A stretch of 64,000 bases of DNA, taken from Chryseobacterium sp. (GTDB lineage Bacteria > Bacteroidota > Bacteroidia > Flavobacteriales > Weeksellaceae). This document shows, piece by piece, positions 16,738 through 24,705 of the stretch (positions within the stretch are counted from its first letter, which is position 1; the number at the start of each line of letters is the position of its first letter). A program made the translations under genes and the position numbers. The notes under the pieces were generated by a model, which was given only the letters and a program-made list of their open reading frames with translations, did no database searches and was not told the DNA's origin. The stretch is taken from the NCBI GenBank assembly GCA_031277615.1, contig JAITMC010000011.1, positions 62,001 to 126,000 of the forward strand, read 5' to 3'.

Positions 16738-17619
16738 TTACTTTTGTTTTTGATTTTTAACCCGAAATTCAGATGGTGATTTTCCTTCCAGCTTTGAAAA
16801 CAGTCTTGTAAAATAGGCATGATCGCTGTAGCCCAATTCATAAGCAATTTCTTTAACGGTAAGCCCGGTAAAAAACAGGGATCTTTTGGCTTCTGTCAGA
16901 ATTTCCTGATGAATCCAGTACTGAGCAGGTTTTCCGGTGACTTCCCGAACTACTTCCGTAAGGTAGCTCCGTGAAATGTTCAGCAGTTCCGCGTATCCGG
17001 ATGGACTTTTCAGGGTTTTAAAATTCTTCCTCACCAGAATCCTGAATGCCCTGACCAACTGAAGAGAACGACTGTCATTTGAGATCTCAGCTCCGGAATT
17101 CCGGCTATAGCTATAGGCAAACATTCCGGTAAAAGCATTCAGCAGGGAGCGGATCACCAGAATACCGTCTTTATCCGAAAACATATCGTCGGTACAGCAT
17201 CTTCTGAGCGTTTCCGCAGACCGGTTCAGCTGTTCAGTCCAGCTTTCATCAACAGGTAATGTTTGTATTTCCATGAGGGATTCTTCAAACACAGCCCTTA
17301 CGGTATCGGGCACCATATCCGTGTTAACGGCTACAAACCACCCGGAAACTTCTTCCATCAGAAGCCCCTGATGAACCTGCCCCGGCAATAAACAGAACAT
17401 CGACGGGCCTTCTGCCTCCACCCTTTTGAAATCTACCAGCATCCTGACATGACCGCTTTCCATAAAGGTAAAAATATAATGGCTGTCCCGGTGTATCCCT
17501 TTATCCAGAAGGATGTCTTCTGAGTTCCGGGTTCGTTCATCCATTCTTTCAACAATGAAACCCCGTTGCGCATGATCATTCAGATCATAGGTAGGAATGG
17601 GCTGTTTTATTTTTGTCAC
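16738..17619 (-). CDS. AraC-family transcriptional regulator
   Basis: 293 residues. The N-terminal cupin-like domain is followed by the C-terminal double helix-turn-helix: GYAELLNISRSYLTEVVREV and TVKEIAYELGYSDHAYFTRL, ending KLEGKSPSEFRVKN. The arrangement is that of regulators of local metabolism; the downstream gene, 83 nt away on the same strand, encodes a siderophore-interacting protein, so iron-related control is the best guess. It differs clearly in sequence from the AraC protein at 1994-2911. Confidence 0.92.
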   Translation of the reverse strand: MTKIKQPIPTYDLNDHAQRGFIVERMDERTRNSEDILLDKGIHRDSHYIFTFMESGHVRMLVDFKRVEAEGPSMFCLLPGQVHQGLLMEEVSGWFVAVNTDMVPDTVRAVFEESLMEIQTLPVDESWTEQLNRSAETLRRCCTDDMFSDKDGILVIRSLLNAFTGMFAYSYSRNSGAEISNDSRSLQLVRAFRILVRKNFKTLKSPSGYAELLNISRSYLTEVVREVTGKPAQYWIHQEILTEAKRSLFFTGLTVKEIAYELGYSDHAYFTRLFSKLEGKSPSEFRVKNQKQK

Positions 17620-17703
17620 GGTACAAATGGTATTTTAAATGGAAAGCAGGAAGTTTTTTAGCCACCAGCCTAAGATGGTTTACTATAATGGCTAACTCCG
17701 GCA

Positions 17704-18987
17704 CTATTCAAATTTAATAAACATTTTATCAAAATTCAGGATCAGCTTCTGAAACCGGCTGATAACATCCTGGCCGATATTTCCGTATACGTGATGTTTG
17801 TTGAAGTTTTCTTTCAGAACATTCAGCTGATCAAGGGTTACTTCCTGATCTAAGATATGGAAAGTTGCCCGGATTTCGGCTCCCTGGTAGGTTTTCGTCC
17901 CTCCGGCTCCACCAAGACTGATAGAGACGGTCTTTTTCTGATCTATCGACGGCTTGTTTTTCAGATAATAAGGATAATACAGCATGGAACGTTCGGCACC
18001 GGTATCGAAGCTGAAATGCATTCCGTCCATCTCAATCATCGGAGTAAGCCCGTCAATCGCCATATTGGAAGGAGCATTGATCTTCGTTTCCTCTTTCGGA
18101 ACTATAAAATAACCATCGCGGGTCATCTGCACTTCCTTAAAGGATTCGATAACCGGAAATCCCAGAATTCCATTGATCTGATAGCTGATTTGCGGAAAAG
18201 CCAATGCCGTATCCGGAAATACCAAAAATACAGCATTTTCAACGGTGATATTTCCCATTGTCATTTTTTTGCACACGGCAAGACCAGCTGTTACGGAAGC
18301 TCCGGTAATGGCATCCACTTTAATTCCGGCAGGAATAATATTCATCCCGAACCGTCTGGCTGCAGATTCCGTCATCACCGATAAATTGGCTCCGGTATCA
18401 AAAATAAAATCCGCAGAGTTTCCGTTTATCGTTACTTTCAGATTCTTCAGACCCGCTTTATCTTTTTCTGTCTTTAAGCTTGTCGTACTTTTGATCTGTG
18501 TTTTCTGATGAGGTTGCTGTTCCAGTGCGGTCCAGATCTTCATCGTATTTTCCAGGTCGTCTTTTTCTTCTGCGGAAAGCAGGCTGCCGTATCGGGACCG
18601 GATGGTTTCCAGCATTTTTTTAGCCGATCTGTAATCGTACTGCTTCATGGCATTGTCTTCCCTGGTTCTGTAGACCTTTAGCATCAGAGAATCCGGGAGA
18701 GATGAACCGGAACTGATTAACCCTACAATTTTCTTTTCGGAAAGATCAGGTTTATTAAAAGCGTTAAGCAATATGGCATCCGTAAAATCCTGATAAGGTT
18801 TGGGGAAACTGTTCTTTTCTGCCTCAAACTGTTTTTTTGCATTAAAAAAATCTTTTTCCTGTATAAGGCTGTAGGTGGTATGAAAGGATGAGAGCTGGTT
18901 CTGAGCTTGTGACCATTGTACAAAAGAAACAATGCTGATCGCCGTTAATCCTGTTTTTATCTGATTCCTGAGTAGATGTATGATCAT
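17704..18987 (-). CDS. Exported retropepsin-like aspartic protease with two DTGA motifs
   Basis: 427 residues. Signal peptide at the N-terminus ends near WSQAQNQL. A helical region (about 30-150) with the look of a TPR/helical repeat precedes two aspartic-protease half sites: FIFDTGANLSV near residue 196 and FSFDTGAERSM near 326. Retropepsins usually need two DTG halves from two subunits; here both come from one chain, so a single polypeptide could form an active site. Exported, presumably periplasmic. Substrate unknown. Confidence 0.85.
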   Translation of the reverse strand: MIIHLLRNQIKTGLTAISIVSFVQWSQAQNQLSSFHTTYSLIQEKDFFNAKKQFEAEKNSFPKPYQDFTDAILLNAFNKPDLSEKKIVGLISSGSSLPDSLMLKVYRTREDNAMKQYDYRSAKKMLETIRSRYGSLLSAEEKDDLENTMKIWTALEQQPHQKTQIKSTTSLKTEKDKAGLKNLKVTINGNSADFIFDTGANLSVMTESAARRFGMNIIPAGIKVDAITGASVTAGLAVCKKMTMGNITVENAVFLVFPDTALAFPQISYQINGILGFPVIESFKEVQMTRDGYFIVPKEETKINAPSNMAIDGLTPMIEMDGMHFSFDTGAERSMLYYPYYLKNKPSIDQKKTVSISLGGAGGTKTYQGAEIRATFHILDQEVTLDQLNVLKENFNKHHVYGNIGQDVISRFQKLILNFDKMFIKFE

Positions 18988-19094
18988 ATTTCTATATAAA
19001 TGATTGAATTTCGTTCCTATTGATTTTTCGCTTTATGTATTACCAACGTTAAATTTTTTATTTTATTCCAATCAGGTGTAAGACTGCAATTCGC

Positions 19095-19730
19095 TTACTT
19101 CGCTTTGGAAAAAGCCATTTTTACAGCCAGACCAGTTAAAATACCAGCCATAAACCATTTCTGAACTTTAACCCAGAAAGGATTACCTGCAAAAAAAGTT
19201 GCGGCTTTTGCAGCAGAAAGGACAATCAGGAAATTAACACTAAAGCTGATAAGGACCTGTACCACGCCAAGCTCAAGGCTCTGAAGCAGAACGGAACCAT
19301 ATTCCGGTTTGATAAACTGCGGGAAAAGTGAAAGATAAAATACAGCGACTTTAGGATTGAGCACATTGGTAAGAAAGCCTACAGTAAAAAGTCTTTTTGG
19401 ATCGTCATTCGGACTGTTTCTGTCCACCTCAAATATATTTCTGCTCTGAGGCTTTACCGCCTGATAAGCGAGATATAAAAGGTAAAGCGTTCCTGCGGTT
19501 TTCAAAATCGTATAAGCGAACGGAACTGCCAGTAAAACAGCAGTCAGCCCAAAAGAAACCATGATGATATGAAATAAAAAACCGCAGATAACCCCCATTA
19601 AAGAAATACATCCTGATCTTTTCCCCTGAGTAATGGATTTCGAGATCAGATAAACCATATTCGGTCCGGGACTTATCACCAGAATCAAAGCGGCCAGCAT
19701 AAAAAATAAGAGTTCCTGAAACGGTATCAT
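19095..19730 (-). CDS. LysE/RhtB-family amino-acid exporter
   Basis: 211 residues with about six membrane helices. The N-terminal motif LVISPGPNMVYLISKSI followed by GKRSGCISLMGVICG is diagnostic of the LysE/RhtB/CadD exporters, as is TVGFLTNVLNPKVAVFYLSL in the middle. These inner-membrane proteins export amino acids and derivatives. It appears to be a single-gene unit; the aspartic-protease gene follows after 107 nt on the same strand. Confidence 0.93.
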   Translation of the reverse strand: MIPFQELLFFMLAALILVISPGPNMVYLISKSITQGKRSGCISLMGVICGFLFHIIMVSFGLTAVLLAVPFAYTILKTAGTLYLLYLAYQAVKPQSRNIFEVDRNSPNDDPKRLFTVGFLTNVLNPKVAVFYLSLFPQFIKPEYGSVLLQSLELGVVQVLISFSVNFLIVLSAAKAATFFAGNPFWVKVQKWFMAGILTGLAVKMAFSKAK

Positions 19731-20725
19731 TATCCCTGATTTTTTTATAAAATTAATGGTCTGTTCATTAAATTCTAATCATCAACCTGAATATGCCTTC
19801 AGGATGACTTTCACCGGCAAAGGTAAACATCTGCAAGGTGAAAAAAGCTATTTTTTTAAATATTTTCAGCGTATTAAAAAGTTTATTTTTCATTAATTCA
19901 ATTATTAATATGTATTTTTTCATCATAAAAAGCCTTTCAATAAAGGATTTTAAACAATAATGAAAATAATTCTATAATTCTATTGATTGTGACAAATATT
20001 TTGTATATTGCATTAACAAATCAACTCTAAATATTTTTTTTATGAACAAGGCAAACCATTTTACTGCTGCGGACCAGGTCTCCGGCAAAAGTATTTCAGG
20101 ATTTGTATAGGGTTAAAAAACTGCTTCCGGATCAAGGGCAAAAAATTGTCATCAGACCATCCTCTTTCCTTTGATCACATGCAGAACTTTAGCTAAAAAA
20201 ACAAATAATCTGAAACCGCAGTCTGTTTACTTGGCAGACTATCCTGAATACCTTCAGGCTGAGAAAATTCTAATTTTTGGGAATCCGTAGTTTCCAATTA
20301 AGATTTGAAAGTCACACTTCAAATCCAGATTTACCGGAATACACTTTTCGTATTCATCTAAAACTAATCATCAATTACCGTTATCAATAAGATAGAAATG
20401 TAAGAAGGACCAAATATTGGTCGGGTTATATTTATATTCATATCATATCTATGGTATAAATCCCCCTATCCTTTTCTGAAAACATTAAGGTTCAGTTGCA
20501 GAGCCTGAGGAATACTGTCATTCCCGGGTCGGAAGCAGCCCGGACAGGATATGTTATCCAATTACTGAAAACTTTAGAAGTTGACGGCACATCCGTCTTA
20601 TGCCTTATCTCAACCTGCCACATAGGATCAAATTCCCGGCTTTATGGGTGATAAGCTATCAGTAATCAGTAAAGACCCGCAAACAACTCTATAAAGAGGT
20701 TGTAAGAACCTGTGCATTCAAAATC
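19731..20725. other. Intergenic region of about 1 kb upstream of the peptide-modification cluster
   Basis: AT-rich up to 20040, then of a more coding-like composition. A 22-codon ORF (20041-20109) starts MNKANHFTAADQ; another frame next to it is open to about 20171 and looks coding (VKKLLPDQGQKIVIRP). From about 20460 to 20650 an open frame without ATG reads as plausible protein (EAARTGYVIQLLKTLEVDGT). These may be remnants of a lost gene. Two adjacent hairpins (AGTCTG/CAGACT and CCTGAA/TTCAGG) lie near 20219-20257. No perfect promoter found. Confidence 0.4.
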
Positions 20726-21895
20726 ATGAATAACCAACCGCTAAACACTGATCATCTAATGGAAAACGTTAAGCTTCATATTTCCACCATTGACAAGTAT
20801 GCTGTTAATTTCAATGAACTTGCAAAATCAAACCGCTATGATCCTGTTTTTTACAGGAATATCGAGATCAAAAAAATCATTGAAACTTTATGCAGAAGAG
20901 TTAAAAACAACGTTATCCTGCTGGGGCATCCCGGTGTCGGAAAAACAGCTATTGTAGAATGCATTGCCCAGATGATCGTACGGAATGAGGTTCCCGATGT
21001 TCTTCAGAATAAGAAGGTATACGGAATCAAAATGTCTACAATGCTGGCGGGAACAAGCTACCGGGGCGAGTTTGAAGAGAGGGCGGAAGAACTGCTCAAA
21101 GAGATATGCCGCAGTGAAGTGATCCTGTTTATCGATGAGCTGCACACCATCATGAAAGCCGGGGCTTCGGAAGGTTCCGTAGATTTTGTAAACCTGCTCA
21201 AGCCCTATATTGCAAGAGGTGATATTCAGCTGATCGGTGCAACTACCTTTATGGAATATGACAGTTCTATTTTTTTGGATAAAGCGCTGGACCGGCGGTT
21301 TCATAAGGTAGTCATTGAAGAACCGGAAGACTATATCACTTACCTCATCATCAAGAAACTGAAGCACCGGTATGAGGAGTTTTACAAAGTACTGATTAAT
21401 GATGAAGCAGTTCTGGAAGCTGTGAAACTTACGAAAAACATCAAGGATTCCTATTTTCCGGATAAGGCTATTGATCTGATCGATCTGGCCTGTTCAAGCC
21501 TGGTGATGAGCAATGAATTTAAATATTCCGATACGCTGATAGAGCTGGAATATAAAGAGGATTTCCACGACAACTTAAATAACGATCCTTTATTCAGAGA
21601 TATTTTTAAGAATAAGCGGAATATCGATATCAATGAGGTGAAAGAAACGAAAAGAAAGGTCATCGAAACCTTTGAGGCCAATAAAAAAAATTTCACAGAA
21701 CAGAAAAAGAAATTGAAACTGCTGAACTCTTATATCAAAGAAGCCGGTTCCATGAAGAAACAGGGATATGACTCCAAATCGGAAGAGATTCTGGAAGTGA
21801 TCATCCCCTCTATTATGGCCGATATCCAGGCCCGGAAAGTGGAACTCACCAGGGAATTTATCAACTTATTTTATACCAACAGCTATGGAAGATAA
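20726..21895 (+). CDS. Stand-alone ClpB/ClpC D1-like AAA+ ATPase
   Basis: 389 residues, matching only the first ATPase domain of ClpA/B/C-type unfoldases. Visible elements: KYAVNFNELAKSNRYDPVF before the core (the ClpB linker YGRDLTELAREGKLDPV equivalent), Walker A LLGHPGVGKTA, pore loop GTSYRGEFEERAEE, Walker B ILFIDELHT, sensor IGATTFMEY, Arg finger LDRRFHKV, and FPDKAIDLIDLA. The Clp N-domain and the second ATPase domain are absent; the C-terminus is helical and charged. It overlaps the next gene by 11 nt, so it belongs to the peptide-modification cluster, where it may remodel or thread a protein substrate. That role is inference. Confidence 0.88.
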   Translation: MNNQPLNTDHLMENVKLHISTIDKYAVNFNELAKSNRYDPVFYRNIEIKKIIETLCRRVKNNVILLGHPGVGKTAIVECIAQMIVRNEVPDVLQNKKVYGIKMSTMLAGTSYRGEFEERAEELLKEICRSEVILFIDELHTIMKAGASEGSVDFVNLLKPYIARGDIQLIGATTFMEYDSSIFLDKALDRRFHKVVIEEPEDYITYLIIKKLKHRYEEFYKVLINDEAVLEAVKLTKNIKDSYFPDKAIDLIDLACSSLVMSNEFKYSDTLIELEYKEDFHDNLNNDPLFRDIFKNKRNIDINEVKETKRKVIETFEANKKNFTEQKKKLKLLNSYIKEAGSMKKQGYDSKSEEILEVIIPSIMADIQARKVELTREFINLFYTNSYGR

Positions 21896-22844
21896 TATGA
21901 CGTATAAACTGAAACAGGTCTGTGTACAAAATCCTATTTTCGGACCGAGAAACCTAGGACATTACTGGGGATCGATGAAAGATTTTATCAGCAGCCAGGA
22001 AAAGCACGAGTCTGTTCTTGTGATTGATGATGTTATGGCAATTCTTATGAATCCTAAAGAATCTGAAGCCATTAAAAACAGGACCTATTTTGTACTTCAG
22101 GATTTCATCAACTGCGGCTATGATTTTGAAAACAACCGTATCGTCCTTACAAGTTCCTTTATGCCGGACATTATGGAACTGATTATTTTTTACTCCGATT
22201 TTATAGATTTCAAGTTTTGCCACTACCTGTATGAGAACTCATTTTTAGGAGGTCTCAAATCTTATCAAAGGGATGAACTTGGCCTTAATTTATATCCCTC
22301 TGTTTTTGAACTGCTTTACCCGCAACTGAGCATACCTGCCGTTTCCTTTGCTCTGGAAGCTGAACTGTTTCAGGGCGGAGAAGAAATCATAGGCTACACC
22401 TATATCATGAATATCATTAAAAACAACATCAAAAAAGTATATAACGATTATAACTATCCGCCCATCTATGAACCGGCAAGAAACGGTTATGTTCTGGGAC
22501 TCGATGGTGAATATATGTTCCAGCACAACAGTATTTTTCTGTCGGAGGATGAAGATTCCCTGATCGAGAAAATTGAAAAGATCGAAAATAAAAAGGTAAT
22601 TGAGGACTGGCTGACCTCCGCAGGCCATCAGAATGTTTTTGAATTTTATTCTGCTGATCAGGATTTTACATATCTCAAAAATCTGCTTAAAGATATCCTG
22701 GTGAATGAGTTAAGGCCTTTCCGGGAAAATCAGCTGGAAATAGATCATCTGGACAAAATTATTGCCGGTAACCATGAGCCGGTCCAGCAGCAGTTCTCGG
22801 CCCATATCAGGACCTTGAAGCGGGAAATTTATCATATCCTCTGA
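21885..22844 (+). CDS. Tryptophanyl-tRNA synthetase-like protein with degenerate KMSKS (paralogue A)
   Basis: 319 residues (315 from an alternative ATG at 21897, which aligns better with paralogue B). The class I HIGH-equivalent is GPRNLGHYWGS near residue 21; the second half has LFQGGEEIIGYTYIM where TrpRS has its VGEDQ loop; the C-terminus ELRPFRENQLEIDHLDKI matches the TrpRS end (xRPIRERxxE). In place of GxDGxxKMSKS it reads GLDGEYMFQHN, so the catalytic lysines are lost. It may bind an aminoacyl-adenylate, tRNA or peptide without normal aminoacylation. Overlaps the AAA+ gene; a paralogue lies 1.9 kb downstream, on the far side of the radical SAM and precursor genes. A normal housekeeping TrpRS is very unlikely. 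Confidence 0.82.
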   Translation: MEDNMTYKLKQVCVQNPIFGPRNLGHYWGSMKDFISSQEKHESVLVIDDVMAILMNPKESEAIKNRTYFVLQDFINCGYDFENNRIVLTSSFMPDIMELIIFYSDFIDFKFCHYLYENSFLGGLKSYQRDELGLNLYPSVFELLYPQLSIPAVSFALEAELFQGGEEIIGYTYIMNIIKNNIKKVYNDYNYPPIYEPARNGYVLGLDGEYMFQHNSIFLSEDEDSLIEKIEKIENKKVIEDWLTSAGHQNVFEFYSADQDFTYLKNLLKDILVNELRPFRENQLEIDHLDKIIAGNHEPVQQQFSAHIRTLKREIYHIL

Positions 22845-22874
22845 AAACATTGAATCACTAAAAAACAAAATAAT

Positions 22875-24176
22875 ATGGAAAAATTCATTTTAAACCCACA
22901 ATTAAAGGTACGGAAGGAAGGTTTCGGCTGTATTGTCCTTATTAATAAAAGAAAATCAGTCCGTTTTTTCAACAGACTTGGCTATCAGATCATCCTGGCC
23001 CTGAAAACCCCTAAAAGCATTCCGGAGATCTATGAAAAAATTTCGGAAGACTTTGACATCTCCAATGTGCTGCCAGAAGAAATCGACAGCTTTGTCAGCC
23101 TCCTGAAAAGAGTTGACATATGTGAAGCATACGAAGGACAGACGTACATGGAAGATCCCGTTTTTTATTTTGAGGACATCCCGGATGAGAACTTTTCAGA
23201 TGAATATTTTTACGCTCCTTTAGGTGTAGAGATCGAAAGCACCAATAAATGTGCAAGAGAATGTTCTTACTGTTCCTATTTCAGTAATCCGCGTGTTGAT
23301 ATTTCCCTGGAGCTATCTGTGGAAGAATGGCTTCCGGTGATTAAAAACATCTCTGATTCCGGCGTTTATTACGTACGGTTTACCGGTGGAGATCCCTTTA
23401 CCAGAAGGAAGGATCTGCTGGAAATGGTTTCGTATGCGGACCAGCTCGGCCTGATGGTTTCGATTGGCTCGGACCTGACCTTAACTACTGAAAATGATAT
23501 TATCTTTTTAAGCCAGCTGAAAAATTTTGTGTTCCTGCAAACCACCCTGGACGGCTCAACACAGGAGATCTGCGAGCAATACCGCGGCAAAGGTAATTTC
23601 CATAAGGTGATGAAAGGAATGGACCTCCTCCACAGGCATCATGTTCCGTTTATTGTAGGAACCGTATTGACCAAACACAACAAAGATGACATCTACAATA
23701 TCGGGAAGCTTATTGCGCCCTATAAACCACTCGGATACAGCTTTGCTCCGCTGTATATAGCGGGAAGGGCACTCAATTTAGAGCACGATATGCCTGATAA
23801 TGAAGAGCTGTATGAAGCCAATCTTCAGCTGAAACAGCTTGTAGATGATAAAGTGATCAGACCTGCTGATTCTGCATGGCAGGAAATCGTGAATGACGTG
23901 AGTGAAGAAACTTTCAGAACCCTGATCAATGATCAGCCTTTACTGACCAGAACAGGAGAACGGCTGATGAGGATCACTCCGCAGGGACAATGCTATGTAT
24001 CCGTAAAACTGAAAAGAGTGGATGTTGAAAACGACCATGAATGGAATGCGGGCAGCATTATCGGCAATGATCTGATCCGGATCTGGCAGAATTCTGATAA
24101 GATGAATGAATGGAGAAGCCTTACCACCAGCGACAATTATTTCGGTAAAACAGCAAATATTAAGGAATTGCTATAA
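22875..24176 (+). CDS. Radical SAM peptide-modifying enzyme with PqqD-like N-terminal domain
   Basis: 433 residues. Residues 1-90 have the pattern of a PqqD-like peptide-recognition (RRE) domain (LNPQLKVRKEGFGCIVLINK, then LGYQIILALKTPKSIPEIYE). The radical SAM core has C-x3-C-x2-C at Cys126, Cys130 and Cys133 (NKCARECSYCSYF) for the SAM-binding 4Fe-4S cluster, and RFTGGDPF as the GGE-type motif. The C-terminus lacks the Cys-rich SPASM region; only one Cys (GQCYVSV) is left there. It probably installs a radical-based change on the small peptides encoded 23 nt downstream. The chemistry is not predictable from sequence. Confidence 0.88.
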   Translation: MEKFILNPQLKVRKEGFGCIVLINKRKSVRFFNRLGYQIILALKTPKSIPEIYEKISEDFDISNVLPEEIDSFVSLLKRVDICEAYEGQTYMEDPVFYFEDIPDENFSDEYFYAPLGVEIESTNKCARECSYCSYFSNPRVDISLELSVEEWLPVIKNISDSGVYYVRFTGGDPFTRRKDLLEMVSYADQLGLMVSIGSDLTLTTENDIIFLSQLKNFVFLQTTLDGSTQEICEQYRGKGNFHKVMKGMDLLHRHHVPFIVGTVLTKHNKDDIYNIGKLIAPYKPLGYSFAPLYIAGRALNLEHDMPDNEELYEANLQLKQLVDDKVIRPADSAWQEIVNDVSEETFRTLINDQPLLTRTGERLMRITPQGQCYVSVKLKRVDVENDHEWNAGSIIGNDLIRIWQNSDKMNEWRSLTTSDNYFGKTANIKELL

Positions 24177-24199
24177 TTAACCATCAAAAATTTATTAAA

Positions 24200-24400
24200 A
24201 TGAAAACCTTAAAAGAAAACACCAAAGAGATCAAAGGTAAAGTAAAAACCCTTGATAGCAAAGCCACACCGGTCTTTGAGAATGTGAAGCCTATGTTGAG
24301 TACTCCGCTGGAGATCACGAGAGATAAGCTTAGAATGATGAATATGGTAGATGAAAATATCATCATTCACGACAGTGATATCAAACAGGATTGTGAATAA
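24200..24400 (+). CDS. Putative RiPP precursor peptide, copy 1
   Basis: 66 residues, starting MKTLKENTKEIKGKVK and ending SDIKQDCE. Not a known family. Charged leader-like N-terminal half, then MLSTPLEITRDKLRMMNMVDENIIIHD. It contains no Trp, Tyr or Gly beyond one Gly, and a single Cys as penultimate residue. It starts 23 nt after the radical SAM gene. A second copy 16 nt downstream differs in 14 codons, 13 of them synonymous, so the peptide is under strong selection and certainly translated. An A-rich leader (aaaATG) replaces a ribosome site, as is normal here. Confidence 0.85.
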   Translation: MKTLKENTKEIKGKVKTLDSKATPVFENVKPMLSTPLEITRDKLRMMNMVDENIIIHDSDIKQDCE

Positions 24401-24416
24401 TTTAAATAACAAAACA

Positions 24417-24617
24417 ATGAAAACCCTGAAAGAAAACACCAAAGAGATCAAAGGAAAAGTAAAATCCCTTGATAGTAAAGCCACACCGGTTTTTGAGAAT
24501 GTAAAGCCTATGCTGAGCACTCCGCTGGAAATCACAAGAGATAAACTCAGAATGATGAATATGGTAGATGAAAATATCATCATTCACGACAGTGATATCA
24601 AGCAGGATTGCGAATAA
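24417..24617 (+). CDS. Putative RiPP precursor peptide, copy 2
   Basis: 66 residues; identical to copy 1 except Ser for Thr at position 17. The frame is open upstream to 24351, but the true start is the ATG at 24417, which matches copy 1 and has the same A-rich leader (aaaacaATG). The pair follow the enzyme that probably modifies them and precede the second TrpRS-like gene. A strong hairpin at 24647-24676 follows it. The conserved C-terminal half (about residues 32-66) is the likely core region, but no cleavage motif is visible. Confidence 0.85.
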   Translation: MKTLKENTKEIKGKVKSLDSKATPVFENVKPMLSTPLEITRDKLRMMNMVDENIIIHDSDIKQDCE

Positions 24618-24646
24618 TCTTATAAAAACTGTAATTCCTTAATAGG

Positions 24647-24676
24647 ATATAGGGACCAATTTATTGGTCTCTATAT
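24647..24676 (+). promoter_or_regulatory. 14-bp hairpin after the precursor genes
   Basis: ATATAGGGACCAAT (24647-24660), loop TT, ATTGGTCTCTATAT (24663-24676): 14 pairs with one G-U, followed by only three T. This is likely a partial terminator or mRNA-stabilising hairpin that would give more precursor than downstream enzyme mRNA. Confidence 0.65.
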
Positions 24677-24705
24677 TTACCGAATCATCAAAAAAAATTA
24701 ATAAA

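Noticed and set aside
19731..20725. T-box or other tRNA-sensing leader before the TrpRS-like genes
   Set aside because: T-box elements are not typical of Bacteroidota, and no T-box sequence or specifier arrangement was recognised.
24351..24617. Longer 88-residue form of the second precursor
   Set aside because: The extra 22 codons overlap the end of copy 1 out of frame; the ATG at 24417 matches the start of copy 1 and its leader.
24664..24705. Longer start of TrpRS-like B
   Set aside because: Begins within the hairpin at 24647-24676 and adds residues without counterpart in paralogue A.
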